Part shown: positions 1-12,500 of the stretch, piece by piece | Layout of the letters: each line of letters begins with the position of its first letter | Position numbering within the stretch: the stretch's first letter is position 1 | Assembly (NCBI GenBank): GCA_020465985.1 | Contig: JAANYP010001181.1 | Location: 515,001 to 579,000 of the forward strand | Reading direction: 5' to 3' | DNA from: Centrapalus pauciflorus | Lineage: Eukaryota > Streptophyta > Magnoliopsida > Asterales > Asteraceae | Length of the DNA stretch: 64,000 nt | The notes under the pieces: model-generated | Databases searched by the model: none | Told to the model about the DNA's origin: nothing | The model's input: the letters and a program-made list of their open reading frames with translations, nothing else | Position numbers and translations under genes: made by a program

Positions 1-92
1 TTAATTAAATATCTCATAACTTAATTAAATTACAATTCAAATAATGTAATAAAATTACATTATTGGTTCAATAATCAGATAATTAAGTTTAG

Positions 93-272
93 ACAAGACT
101 AGGTTGTTACAGAAAATTTAGCAATACGATAAAGTACAAGTCTTATTTGGAAATGGTAGAAGCGGCCAGACAGATCGAGAGAGGATATCTAGAGTACGAC
201 GATCAGCTCTATGCTCCATCGTCAGATGATAGAGCTTTGGGGTTCGGGGCTAGTTTATATTATGAGATTTGA
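93..272 (+). CDS. possible 3' terminal exon of an unrecognised gene
   Basis: The frame is open from about 93 to a TGA at 270-272 (about 59 codons). It is preceded by TTGTTACAG ending at 112, which could be a 3' splice site. The reading is acidic and charged (for example QIERGYLEYDDQLYAPSSDD) and is not low complexity, which is why I list it although it has no ATG of its own. It is followed by AT-rich, 3'UTR-like sequence. I do not recognise the protein. It could be the last exon of a gene entering from the left edge, the end of an old element, or chance. Confidence 0.3.
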   Translation, partial: TRLGCYRKFSNTIKYKSYLEMVEAARQIERGYLEYDDQLYAPSSDDRALGFGASLYYEI

Positions 273-797
<525 letters not shown>

Positions 798-799
798 TA

Positions 800-830
800 C
801 TAGTAGTGTACCCGCGCAAAGCGGCGGCGG
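800..830 (-). mobile_element. possible Helitron 3' terminus
   Basis: Read on the minus strand there is a GC-rich hairpin (CCGC and GCGG arms at 821-824 and 812-815) followed about ten bases later by CTAG (800-803) and then T. Plant Helitrons typically end in a short GC hairpin followed by CTRR and insert between A and T. The arms are only 4 bp and no 5' TC end was found, so this is tentative. Confidence 0.25.
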
Positions 831-1490
831 CAAATAATAGTATACATACGGTATCATGTTCATTCATGAGTACATCATTCTTTGCATAAATCTCACAAAA
901 CATCAGAGCAAACACATCGGCAGGCGTTACACAATAATTTTAAAAAAGAAATTACCGCCGCAACTCGAGTCAACCTCCCTTGATCCTCTACCCCTTCAGG
1001 TGTACCTTCAAGTCCAAGAATATTGATGGACGACTTCTTCATCAAGAAACACCGGTATGCACCCTCTGCATTGAGGTTAACTCATCAAGAAGCAGTTTTT
1101 TGGGAGTTTAAGAAACATAGTAGTGCAGTACGTACTTTTTCAGCTAATGCTTTAGTCGGTGCTCTCTGCCCTGGATCATCTTACACATTTACACCTGACC
1201 AAAATGCCCCATAAATGCGCATCACATCAACTAACTATACAGTGCTAGAACTGAAAGCTTAAATGGGTAGTAGAAATGAAGTGCAGATTAAAATGGACGA
1301 CATCTGAAACAGAAACAATGCAGGTCAACCCCCTCAACATTTGAAAAGCCCAGTCCCCTACCCTCCAAAATCCAATCACCCAGCTAAAACAATGCTAATA
1401 CATTTGAATGTGATAGAAATGATCAATAACTGATGATTTAAACTCATCATTTACCTATTTAAGTATTTGTCCTTGATAAAATTTTAGGGT
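831..1490. other. no recognisable gene
   Basis: A 63-codon plus-strand reading frame at 1023-1214 exists, but it has no recognisable motif, no splice context and no supporting neighbour. I see nothing else I can name here. Confidence 0.5.
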
Positions 1491-1690
1491 GCGTTTGGTA
1501 CAGAGAATGGAAACGCAGAAATATGACAACAGAGAATGGAAATGCAGAGATTTGACAATAGAGAATGGAAATGCAGAGAAAGAGAATTAGTCTAGGGAAT
1601 AAGAATTGATTTAAGTGTTTGGTGGAACAAAGAATTCAATAGAGAATTATAACAGAGAATCAATTCTCCTGTTTGGTTGTTACAAACAGA
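1491..1690. repeat. DNA-transposon-like repeat with three 29-bp tandem units
   Basis: The block opens with GTGCGTTTGGTA, a sequence typical of the ends of many plant non-autonomous DNA transposons. Three adjacent units of about 29 bp follow (near 1501, 1530 and 1559), each starting AGAGAATGGAAA(C/T)GCAGA. GTTTGGT recurs near 1617 and 1672. No matching inverted end was found, so the family is undetermined. Confidence 0.4.
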
Positions 1691-1712
1691 TAAAAGAAAT
1701 ATATTTTAAATA

Positions 1713-2022
1713 GGCTCAATTACTAAAAATAGAAACAACTTTTGGATTTGTTATCATTTATAGCATCATTATTTATTTTTTGTCACTAATAGTATCAACT
1801 TTTGTATTTTTTTCATATGAATAATATCAACTTTTGTATTTTGTATCCTTAATAACAGTAACTTTAGTATTCTTTTTATCATTTATAGCAACAACTTTTT
1901 TAAGTTTTGCTATAAATGATAAGAAATGTCAAAGTAGATGTTAATAATAACATAAAATATAAATAATGTAGCTATAAATGCTAAAAATGCACAAAGTTGT
2001 TTCTATTTTTAGCAATTAGCCC
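1713..2022. mobile_element. fold-back MITE, about 310 bp
   Basis: The ends are inverted repeats of about 30 bp. The left end, GGCTCAATTACTAAAAATAG, matches the reverse complement of the right end, GGCTAATTGCTAAAAATAG, with few differences, and the match continues into AAACAACTTT. The middle is also self-complementary (ATCATTTATAGCAA near 1880 against TTGCTATAAATGAT near 1910), so the whole unit could fold into one imperfect hairpin. The target duplication is not clear. The ends are compatible with a Mutator-like MITE, but the superfamily is not settled. Confidence 0.65.
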
Positions 2023-2981
2023 TTTTATATAACAATTTTATCTTTATCAATTATTTTTATCTTGATTTTCTTGTTTTTTTAATTTGTTGATCATTCCAAA
2101 ATAAATTTTATAAACACCAAATATGTTAATCAATCCAAAAACAACATCCAAATATGTTGATTTTTTTAAAAAATAATACAACATTCAAACAAACAAAAAG
2201 ATACATAGGTTAATAATTAAAGTAATACAATCCTAAGCATGATCCTCACAAGGGAGGTGGACTATGTCCGTCTACATCAACCACACATCTACATGTTGGC
2301 AAAAATAATATCGTGTAAGGCTCATCCATCTTAAATCTTAATGACATGATGCATAAGAATAAATAAATTAAGATTTTGTTCAAACATACAACACAACGTA
2401 AGACATTTACAATGACGGTCTATCAATAAATAAGTTAATTATATACATAGATCCCAACGCTAGGTTTCAAAACGAGTGAAAATGTCCATGGAAGTCATTC
2501 ACCAAGGCCATTTGAGCTAGAGCTTCAGAAGCAACCAACCTGTACCATGAAAATGATAATGATGATGAATAAATAATATCTTGGAAAATCAAAAAATAAT
2601 GATGTACCAGATAGCCCCAATTTACACAACCACAGTTGACAAAATCCATGCATCAAACATAAATCTATACATGTTAAATTATGAGTTATTGACAAAATTA
2701 TGAGTTATTGAACTTTTAAAGTAGTGTACTTGGTTTCACAATGCAATCAACCCATCTTACCTTGAACCATTATCACCAAAGCCATGCATCCTTTAGGTAT
2801 CACCACGTACGTCCTTCCAAACTCAAAGGCACGTCTTTCCAAACTCAAATGCCCTTCAATGGCCAAACTTGTTAGAAACTTTGCTTGAAGAATTTCCTAA
2901 TCCTAGAATTTGGAACCACATAGAGATAACAAAAAAATAAAAAGTAATGAAAAAGGCAAGAAAGTTACAAAGTGGAAAAAA
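2023..2981. other. AT-rich intergenic DNA
   Basis: No ORF with recognisable content. The right part is the downstream flank of the minus-strand host gene that ends at 2982 and may hold its 3'UTR. Confidence 0.5.
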
Positions 2982-5900
2982 CTAACCAGAACTAATAGAG
3001 GGCCACTGAAACTCATCTTGTTGATCACAGAAATGCAACCTGCTACAGCAGCCACAAAGAAAAAAAGCCTGCGATGATGAAAACAATAGGTAAATCATGC
3101 ATAAAACCAACACATGAACATCAATCTACATACACATGAAACACATATCTTAAAAACAGAATCTGAAAAATGCTTCAAATACTTTCACAATTATATCAGT
3201 TATATCATTCTTGTCCAATTTTAGTCAAATTAAGGAACCAAATTTAAAAGACTTGTGTTAGCTAGGTTCAAAGAATGGGAAAATATTTCACCTCCTTAGT
3301 TATCTCTTCACATTTATGGAGCAATATTTGATTCTTAGCTGATGCTGATTCTTTCTCCATTTCGATCTTTTCATTTATAGCAGCCCCTAACACGTTGCAA
3401 AGAAAATAAGAAATGCTATATATGAGTTGTTGTTATTGTGACACCCTCTTGTTTTGAAAGTATAATTGAATCACCAGGATCAACAAACAACCCAATGAAT
3501 AATATGATAATTAAAATTGAATACTTAAATCAGATTTAAGCAGTTCCACACTAAAGCAATGAAAGTACATGTCTACAGTGATTAAGTCTAACTATTACAA
3601 CATCATAATTTTTTAAAAGTCAAGTAATCCCAGCCCCAAAGCTATATCGTCTGTGTACCAATAGCTTCTAAGTCTCCGGGATATTGAAGTGAAATGCTTA
3701 AGTAGATGGTCCAACTACTCCTTTGCCTTTGCCTGAAAACATTGTGAGTCAACTGTAAGCTAAATTGCTTAGTGAGATAACAAATTATGCAAACAACAAA
3801 TATTTCTTTACAGGCAACGTGTACCCATGGGCAGTGCAAGCCCCATGTATGTGTGAACAGGCAGTGTAAGCCTCAATGTATGTGAAAAACCATGCAGTGC
3901 AAGCATGGGGTTGGCAGTTTAAATGCTGATCGGGGATGTGTCGAACCTGACGGGATAACGAGTGGGATGATCAGTCCCCGACAGTGGCCTGCTGTCAGCC
4001 CCAGTCCAGTTCGCATCAGATTGTGAATTAATGATCATGCAGTGCAAGCATGATGTAAATAGATGCACTTTCAAATGAATGTAAGCTACATGGGTGTTAC
4101 ATGTCAAATACGAGTGTGCATCATAACAACAAAGTAATCATGGGTGCCAATTGATGTATTGAACAATGTGAACATGCCATTGAATTGTAAACGTGAATGC
4201 AAAAACAATAAATGTTAGAATGACAATATGTTACTCACAGTGATTGGTATAGTGTAATTTGTCTTCGAATCAATGTGTGTTAGACAACACCACAATGATC
4301 TGTAAAGTAAGTGTAATAGTGAATTTTGTGTCAGTAATTGCTTAAAACTTAATTTCTGTAATTTATATGAAATTCCAGTTGAATTCGGACCACATCCGTA
4401 TTCGGATGGTCCGAAATCCGGATGGCCCCTAGGTCCGAATTGGGGGTGGTCCGAAGTAGGTGATGGTCTGAATTAAGTATGGGGTCCGAAACTACTAGTG
4501 GTCCGAAATTGGTGGATCCGAAACAGGCATTGGTCCGAAATTGTGTATGGTCCGAATTTGCTGTTGGTCTGGATTGGGTATGGTCCGAAATGGACATTGA
4601 TCCGAAATGGGCAGGTCCGAATTCGGACCATTAATATCCGAGTTCATACTTAGAAATTTTCCAACATTTTCCAGAAATTATGTTTGGACCATTTTTGAAT
4701 GTTTTTGTGTCTAAAATTGCAGATATGAACTTAAATACACTATTTCAACTTATAACATGTCATAATGTACCAAAAATTCCACATTTGTGTCCATTTTTCT
4801 ACAAACTTCGAAGAACACACACACTAAAACACACTCTAATTCCAAAATCATACTTAGAGTGTGAATCTGATTCTAAAATTTGGTACACTACATTATCAAC
4901 CCTCGATTTCAACATTGCAACAATAACAATCGACATGCATTAAGAATCAAAACCAAAATCTTATGATTCGGTTTTTATGAAAACCGAACCAAAACATCAA
5001 AATATTGAAATCTTGAGTGATTCTTACCTCAAACCGTTTGTTGTAGTAGTTATAGTTCCTAATTTTTAACTTGAATCCAACTTTTTGAACTTGAAATTGT
5101 TGATTCTTGTGTGTTCCTTGAATTGAAGCCGAGAGAGAGAGAGTAGGGAGAGGATACGGTTTAGAGAGAGAGAGAGTAGAGAGAGAGAAAGTGTGAATGT
5201 TGAAATGAAGGGTTTCCATCCTTTTTATTTCTATTTTGACCCATTTGCATATTACACTCCTCAACTTCGTATCTTCTCATTTAACTGATAATATGACTAA
5301 AATTAACTTAAATTAATATAATCATTCATTAATACAATAATTGAGTCCTTAAAAACTCATAAATTACATGTACTTAAAATTTGGGATGTTACAGTTATAA
5401 ATGCTTTTCTGCAGAAAATTTAAACATTCATACCTCCACAACCAAGGCTTCCATGTGCCTTTGCCTTTGTTCGAGACCATGTCTATTGTATTCCACTTGT
5501 GATCTCACTGTGTTTAGTTCTTTTGAGGCCTTTTCACATTTGAGATCTCTTTCTTTTTCTAACTTTTTTAGTAATTCCTCTAACTGGTCCGCTGGCAATA
5601 GAAACTACATCGAAGGGATAAAAATTACCTGTCAATTATGATGAAGCCATTTAATCGAGTTACCAGAAATCGAAGCACACGAGCACAAGTGGATGTAATT
5701 TTAGTAAAAAGTGAAGATAAACCAACCATTTGAGCGAGAAGCAAGGAGGAAGCTACAATATTTGGGCAAAATTAGACATCAGACTCATGAATCAAAAGTA
5801 AAAAGAACCATTTAAGCGAAAGGTAAGGCGCAAAACCAAAAATTGAAGCATACATGTGATCCCTAGATCAGGTTAGAGGGGATCATCATCATCGCAGATC

Positions 5901-7185
5901 AGTTCAAACACCACAACCGGAACATGCATCTATATTTGATTCTTCAAATCAGATGCCAAAACCAACATATAAACTACAAAAACGGTTAAAACCAACACCA
6001 TAAACTCTTAGTAAAAGAGCAAAACATCAACACATTCCACTTTAACAAGATAACAGTAGAAAGCAAATCAGTTCATGAAAAAAAAAACTAAAAAGGGCAG
6101 AAAAAATAACTCATATCTGTTATATAAATATATGAAGCTAACAAAAACCTACTTTCAACTGGCCCAGACTGTTGCATCATTTTTTTATTATTTTATTACC
6201 TATTCAGTAGCAAAAACCTAAAACCAAATGAAGCTACAATACAGAAGGTCCACCCAAAGAAGGCCCCAACAATATCATTGTTGCACCATTTAACATCCAT
6301 CTAATTTTCCCATCCAAGTAATGCAATTTAAATACACTTTTACATCTACAACCTACCAAAACAACAAAAGTACCCTATTACCTAAAACCACAATTTCCTA
6401 AAATCTATCTAGCTGCATGGATCTCAAAATTAACAAAAATGGTTCTTACTTGTTAATGCATGAACTGACAAAAAACAATATACGACAACATGTATCCCCT
6501 ATATTAGTCATACACTTGTATTTTATATGTAAGTAGACATAGTCAAATAATTTAACATCCCAACAAATTTTGATGACCATCCATCAAACGACACCACAAA
6601 TCAGAAATATTGATCACACAACCTTATAAATAACCAGACCTCAATTAAGGTATCAGACGGATGGTGTTTCTAAAACACTTGCTTGAACAAACCTACTTTT
6701 CAAAAAGGAATGATGATTTAATTTTCTGCTAATTATTCACTTACCCAGTTTCGCACAAACAATAAGAAAACCAAGCTGTAATAACAACAAAAAAGCAACT
6801 GAAAAGAACTATATTAGTAGCCCTATAACAACATCAAAACAAAGTTAAGAACATTAACATATAGAATGAAACCGTGGCAAACAACAACTTTCGAATGAGT
6901 TCCAAAACAACCACAAACTGTAAGAAAAGATCTTGCATATACATTCCAAACTATATAAACCTACAACCAATTTCAGATGAAGCCAATTAGTTTTAAGAAT
7001 AATCAGTATCAGGCTATAATCAGTAAATCTGATAATATAAAAACGAAATCAAAAGCAATTTAATACCAGCAGTGATGAAGAGATCGACGTCGACGAAGAC
7101 AAAACCAGAAGCAACGATGGTTACAATAAGAGTCGCACACCCAAACATGATCCAGGTATTCAATGTCCTTGCCAAATTCCCATTT
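2982..7185 (-). CDS. spliced host gene: small membrane protein with coiled coil, function unknown
   Basis: Exons were found by eye on the minus strand: 7185-7067, 6775-6745, 5752-5727, 5591-5434, then 3386-3292 and 3068-2982. The first four join in phase through GT-AG sites. The first ATG is at 7148; it opens a hydrophobic segment (MFGCATLIVTIVASG), probably a signal anchor. Next come a Cys/Trp-rich piece (AAWFSYCLCETG) and a long charged coiled coil (ADQLEELLKKLEKERD onward, about 52 codons). The exon at 3386-3292 is also coiled coil (IEMEKESASAKNQ). The exon at 3068-2982 ends in TAG, or in another frame encodes a hydrophobic stretch. The join from 5434 to 3386 is out of phase, so an exon may be missing or the gene may be dead. 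An 11-nt exon at 7257-7247 would extend the frame upstream. The protein is not recognised. Confidence 0.5.
3432..3436. repeat. target-site duplication GTTAT, left copy
   Basis: GTTAT lies directly before the solo LTR and is repeated at 5394-5398. Confidence 0.9.
4378..4628. repeat. GGTCCGAA motif array in the gypsy LTR
   Basis: The hexamer TCCGAA recurs at least ten times in about 250 bp, with spacing near 16-20 bp. The array is bounded by the inverse form TTCGGACC, so its outer units are palindromic (GGTCCGAATTCGGACC near 4614-4629). The same array occurs in both LTRs of the intact gypsy copy (about 40022-40265 and 44566-44790). Confidence 0.85.
5115..5195. repeat. (GA)n tract in the solo LTR
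   Basis: GAGAGA-rich stretch with equivalents at about 40747-40797 and 45288-45335 in the intact gypsy LTRs. Read in the element's sense it is a (CT)n tract about 200-280 bp from the LTR start. Confidence 0.85.
5394..5398. repeat. target-site duplication GTTAT, right copy
   Basis: Matches 3432-3436 exactly. Confidence 0.9.
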
Positions 7186-8079
7186 CTATGTAATAGGTTA
7201 TCATACTTGAAAGAAGAAACACTAACAGAATAGTTGTAAATATTACCTTTCGTAAATCTGTAAAAAGATTTCTCAAATTTATAAAGCGGGTGTTGTATTA
7301 CAGCTTAGTGGGTTTTTGATGGGTTCTCAAACACAATACACTCAAAGGATCTCCGACCGAATCTATAGTCGGTGATTTCTGACTGTGTTACACTGTACTA
7401 CTGTAAATCGGCAGATTGATTAAGAGGATGGAGAAGAGATCAGATATACATAGGCACTCAAAGTCAATCTTCAAGCCCATCGATTTTAAAAGATGGAGGC
7501 AACATATCCTTGATCTTGAATATGGAGGTAACATTTCCTTGATCTTTGGTTTTTCACATATTAAATTGTCATTCTTTCGATTAAATAGCAACAAATTTCC
7601 AGTTGATGTCAGATTAAAGCTAAATGCTTAAGTAATGTATGTGTGTGACATTAAAGCAACTACAACAGTCTTAATGTATATGTTTATATGCTAAATGTAG
7701 GAGTAAATTGTGCATGATCGAGGCTAAAAGCAGTAAGAATATTAGTAGCTCTGATAGTAAAATAAAAATCTGAGTTTTGTGTGTTTGGGTGCTGGAAAAC
7801 AGAAGGAAATAGAAGCAATAGCAGCCCCTTTTATTAAGGAATATATACTTTGTGTTGTGGTGTGTTTGCTGATTTAAAACAACAACAATAGCACCAATAA
7901 TGTATGTATATATATACTAAGTTATAGGAGTTTACATGCTGTTCCAAAACAGAAAGAATAAGATCAGTAGAATGTAATATATATACATGTGTGCATAAAA
8001 AAGTGGGTAAGTGTGTGTAACAGCAGCTACAGTCAATACATACATGCATAAATTTACTAAACGTTCAAGGTGTGCATGA
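7186..8079. other. upstream flank of the host gene; no other gene seen
   Basis: This may hold the promoter and 5'UTR of the minus-strand host gene. An 11-nt segment at 7247-7257, flanked by TTTTTACAG and GTAATA on the minus strand, would splice in phase to the exon at 7185. ORFs at 7416-7631 and 7834-8049 have no recognisable content. Confidence 0.4.
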
Positions 8080-8084
8080 AAGTC
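8080..8084. repeat. target-site duplication AAGTC of element A, left copy
   Basis: AAGTC immediately before the LTR start at 8085, repeated at 21581-21585. Confidence 0.93.
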
Positions 8085-9204
8085 TGTAGGTCCCAAAAGG
8101 TTTCCCAAGTATATAGCCTTAAGCTGTAGAGGGGGGGGGGGGGGGAATACAGTTATTTAAAAAACTACACACTCTTTTCTCAATGTTTGTATGTATTATC
8201 AACAAAAGTTAATTACAAACAAGCTTGAATGCGGAAAGGTTCAAGCTGAGATGACAGATACAACAAGCTTATCAACTAATCTAAAACACACTCAGACTAG
8301 TTACAATGATTACTCTCACTTAGAAGCACTCATTGTTTTTACAAGACTCAGATGGACAGCTTATACATGAACAGCTTAGACACACTCTACTGTTTTATAT
8401 AAGCAGACTTGCATGCATGGAATAACACACTTCAATGCACGTACTGATTGTCACACTCTCTTGGTTATTTCATTATCCTTAGAAGCTTCCTTTTATACCC
8501 AAAAGGAGAATCTCAGTGAAGCTTCCTCATTGGACAGATGAGATAGTGGAGAGTCTTTCCAAAAAGAGAAAACACCTTTCTGCATGTTCTGATAAAGTAT
8601 CTTTGTCTTCACATGGCAGAATCTTTGTCTTTTTCTTTTTGTCACTATTGTATACGGCTTTAACCAAAAGAGGAATGTCAACTTTGCATCTTTCTTCTTT
8701 TGTTAATGCCATTTTGATATAAGAAAAGGTGTGTCACCCTTTTCAAATATCTGTTTGTCTTCATGTAACAGAACAACGTGGGCACGCTGAGCAGTTCTGT
8801 TTTCCACTTTGTCTTTGACTTTGTAAACTGATATTGTAGTCAAAAACAATACATTAGGACTTGGAAACATATTCCATAAAGTGTTTAGCCTATTCACAAA
8901 GAACAGGTTCTGTTCACAAAGAACAGAACACTTGTAAACTGCCCAAGCTGCTCACCAGTGTAGAGCAGCGTAGACAGTTTATGTCCAGCCTGTTCAACAG
9001 ACAGAACAGCTTGGACAAACTGCCTTTGTTGCAACACATGCAACACATAGAACAGCTTTGACTGATATTGCAAATCACTTTACAGGTTTCAATAAGGCAT
9101 AAACAGGCCTAAAATTATACCTTTCAAGTGCATCAACAGGTTTGATTAAGGATCTCCCCCTTAGATGTAGAACAGGTTTGATTGAGGCCTTTTTGTGCCT
9201 AACA
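8085..9204 (-). repeat. 3' LTR of element A
   Basis: TGTAGGTCCC to TTGTGCCTAACA on the plus strand (element sense TGTTAGGCAC to GGGACCTACA), 1120 bp. A G homopolymer near 8131-8146 marks the region before the LTR's 3' end. It contains many AGCTTGGACA/GAACAG motifs and the 61-codon U3 reading frame (8527-8712, minus). Confidence 0.95.
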
Positions 9205-9220
9205 ATCTCCCCCTATTTGC
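9205..9220 (-). other. polypurine tract of element A
   Basis: In the element's sense, GCAAATAGGGGGAGAT directly abuts the 3' LTR. It is the expected primer for plus-strand DNA synthesis and is the same in B and C, with one change in D. Confidence 0.85.
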
Positions 9221-9562
9221 AATAACCAGTCTAAGCTGGTCTTATCAAAAATCACTATATATTTTTACAGTACATTTTGCTGAAATGAAATTACAACATA
9301 AAAGTAAAGTAAAAGATCAGTTTATATATACACTGATTCTTGATTACATAAACAACACATGTTTTTACAAAAGTACAACTTATGTACTAATGTATATTAC
9401 AACTAATGTAAATAATAAAAGTTACAACTGATGTAACTATGTACGACTAATGTAAAACAGGTTTCAACACTTTGGACTATTTGTGTTGGGAGCAGATAAT
9501 GTCAAGCCTGTCCAACAGATGGACAGCTCCCATTCTTCACCTACCCTGATGGTAGATGGACT
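9221..9562 (-). repeat. 3' untranslated segment of element A with ACATTAGTTGTA repeats
   Basis: Lies between the ORF3 stop and the polypurine tract. Around 9355-9450 the motif ACAT(T/C)AGTTGTA recurs four to five times, read on the minus strand. The motif has inverted ends (TACA and TGTA). The same array is present in B, C and D. Confidence 0.7.
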
Positions 9563-12500
9563 TTACTCCAGTGGTGGTGGTCCTTCAAACAAATTTTCAA
9601 GCTCCTCCCTTGTTTCCTCCAAGTCTTGGATTTCAACTCTGAGGATCATAAACTTGGGATCTTGAAGTTCACTCACTTTCATAAAAGCCTCTGAGCTGAT
9701 CACAGACGGCTGCTTTTATGAAAGTCTGAAGGCTGCAAGCTGTCTCAGATCCACCTTGTATAGATCTGAGGCTCTCTGAAAGCATTTCTTCTGAGTTAAG
9801 GGATCTACAAAAAATGCCCCCAACTCAGGCTCTTCGATTATCTTGCCTTCTTCAAACTCAACTCCACTAGGCAGGCTGTAGTCAATTCCTTTCATCTCAA
9901 CAGCATAGTCACCCTGTTCAATTAAGATGAGGAGTTGTTCAAGCTCAGTATCCTTCCTTGTTCTTCTGGCCTTTATTTTGGGTTGTGTCACATAGACACC
10001 CTCACTAACTTCTTTTGAGATTAGGCCAAGATTATTCACTCTCTCCAACAGCTTCTTAACATATGCCCTGACAGTCTTAGCCGTTTCTGACTCAGACTCG
10101 CTCAGAGCAACTGCTAACTCAACCCATTCCCTGTGCCCCATCTGTGCAACATCAGTGTATTTATAAGTGTCCAAATCTGGGCCTGTTGCACCCATCCTGG
10201 TTATTTTCAATTTCCACTGACTGCCTTTTCTTGATATGGGAACAGCTTTGACGATTGCTTCCTTGGCAAGCCTTCTATCAGCAACATCCTGAAACTTTTT
10301 CCTTGCCAAGTTGTCAAAATGGAATTTGGCCCTTGCAGAGGATGCTTGTTTTGGTTTGGTCACAGAGACCAGAGCACCCTTAACCTGTTCACCTTCCTTT
10401 TCACCTGCTGATTCCCTAGCATCTTCCATCAGTTTCTTCTGCACATCCAAAGAGGACATTTTGACTTTTCTTGCTTCTTGGAGTGCAAAAGATTTGGCAG
10501 AGGCTTCTTCTTTTCTTAGTGCTTCCAGGTCTTGAAGCTGTTTTTCTTTGAACTCAATGTATTTATCCATGGAAATACCCATTTCCTTTGCCCTGGCTTT
10601 GTGAAACTTTAACTCTGCTGCTTTCTGCTGTTGAGGATCAACTGCTGCCTTTTCTTTTCCTTTAGTTGTTGTTGTGATAACAGCCTCAGGAGAATCTTCC
10701 TCTTCTTCTTCTTCCTCTAAAATGAGATGCCTCCTTCTGCTGCTTGGCCTGCCCCCAGAAATGAATTCCTCCCCCTTAGACTGAACAGGGTTTGGAGATT
10801 CAGCCTGAGTAGGCTGAGCAGCTTGAGAGGCACCTTCCATAGTACCTGTTCCCGATGCTCCTGCTGGATGACCAGTAGGTACTAACTTCTCCTTAGGAGA
10901 AGAAGTTTTCTCCCCTATAGACTTTGTCTTCGAGGCAGATGACTTCTCCCCCTTTGTAGGAGATGGATCAGCACCTTGAACACCTGGTCTGCTTGAAGAC
11001 ACAAAGTCAGCAGGCTTTCCAGCAGTTTTGGCAGCAGGCTTGGGACCAACCAGGCTATGCACTAAGAAAGCCAGGTTGTCCTTCACCTCTGCAAGTTGGG
11101 AATGACATTGTTGAAGAGAGGTCGATTGGGTATCAGCAAGGGAGGTCAGCTTAAGAATGTTTTCCCTATCAGAAGCTGTGAACAGCAAAGTTTGGAGCTG
11201 TGCAAGATGTAACTCAAGAGAGTCCTGCACATCAGCAAGATTTGATGACACAGAATTTGATAGAGAACCGATTAAAGTGTTTAAGCTGGCCAAAGTAGTA
11301 GGAAGTGTAGAATTGCAAGTGGTGAGGAGAGATGACAACTGATTGGAGATGGCTGTCATAGAGGACACAGAGTCCTGTTGAAGTGAAAGAATGGAGGAGA
11401 GGGGAGACACTTTGCAGCTGTGCAGTGAGTGCAATCAACTGTGAGGAGTTGTAAGTTTGTGGGGTGACTGGGAAGGAATCCTTGAACAAATCAAGGAAAC
11501 CCTTAAGCTGTTCAGACACAGAGTCTGAAATGAGAGAGGGTAGAGAAGACATGGAGGTTTCTAAAGAACCAACTTTATTGGATAGCAAAGAGAGCTAATC
11601 CTTCAAAGGCAGGTCTTTAGGGGATGGAGGTGTATGGGTGGATTGTTTGGAGTGGGTAGATGGAGATGAAGAGGATGAGGCTGGTGTATGTGGATGTGAT
11701 GTAGAGGAAGAGTGTATTTTGGAAAGAAGCTCCATAGCCTGGGCAAAAGTAATGTGGCCCAGCTTGGAGGGGTCGATGGGTCCTTCAGCAGTGGCAGTAG
11801 CTGCATCATCAGTAGAGGGGGTAGAGGATTGTAGCCTTTCAGACACTGCTTGTTTTGCAGCACCTTCATTAAGGCCAGTGGTGGTTCCCTCTGCAGTACC
11901 TTTGTTTAAAAGTACCTCATCATGGGGAGATGGAATTTGCATTTCAACATCACCAGTGGTGAAACCTGCTGATGGAGTTTGCAGTAGGGTAGTAGCCTCA
12001 CCAAAGGGATGTTCTGTTCCCTGTGGTTCATCAGCTTGAGTTGTGGGTCCTTCAGCAGATGTTTGGTGTAAAAAGTTGCATCATGAGGAGCAGAAGGTTG
12101 AGGCTGATCTGATGGTTGGTCTAAACCAGCAGGGTGGACACCTCGTGCAGACTCAGTGTGTAGAGAAGTATGAAGTGGGGACAGTGTGGACACAGTATGA
12201 AGTGGAGAGAACTCATGTCTTTCAATATTCTCAGCCTGTTGGGAGGCTGGAATAGTTGATGTGGCTGTCTCCATTTGTACAACTGGCTCTTGTTGGGAGG
12301 AACCAGAGGGTCTAGGCTGACTTGGGGTTGACACAGGGTGTAGTGAAGCAGACTCCAATTGTGCTGAACCTTCTCCCAAAATAGGTGAGGCAGCAGGGGT
12401 TGCTTATTTTTCAACTGGACCCTGTTGAGAGGGAACAGAGGTGCTAGTTTGGGCTGTTGGTTTCTTTTTGCGATGGTAGAGAATGTGAGATGAGGTGGGG

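Larger units (their letters stand above)
3437..5393 (-). mobile_element. solo LTR of a Ty3/gypsy chromovirus
   Basis: This 1957-bp unit starts TGTGACACCC and ends GGGATGTTACA on the plus strand, and is flanked by the 5-bp duplication GTTAT. It aligns along its length with the two LTRs of the gypsy element at 39083-45540, in the same orientation, but is visibly more diverged from them than they are from each other. No internal region is present, so it is the product of LTR-LTR recombination. It lies in the intron between host exons 5591-5434 and 3386-3292. Without the LTR and one TSD that intron would be 85 bp. It carries the GGTCCGAA array, a (GA)n tract and an inverted repeat (TTCGGTTT and AAAACCGAA, about 4968-4987). 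Confidence 0.93.

Noticed and set aside
1023..1214. 63-codon ORF near the possible Helitron end, considered as a Rep/helicase or RPA fragment
   Set aside because: No Helitron protein motif is visible in either strand's reading.
4349..4597. 82-codon minus-strand ORF in the solo LTR with repeated SDH motifs
   Set aside because: It is the GGTCCGAA array read as codons; the equivalent frame is not preserved in the other LTRs.
8131..8146. G/C homopolymer differences between copia LTRs as a regulatory feature
   Set aside because: Homopolymer length varies freely, and the run may also reflect sequencing or assembly error.
8516..8722. 68-codon antisense ORF in the copia LTRs (also at 20892, 22942 and 35206)
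   Set aside because: It overlaps the 61-codon U3 frame on the other strand. At most one is likely coding, and neither has support beyond being open.
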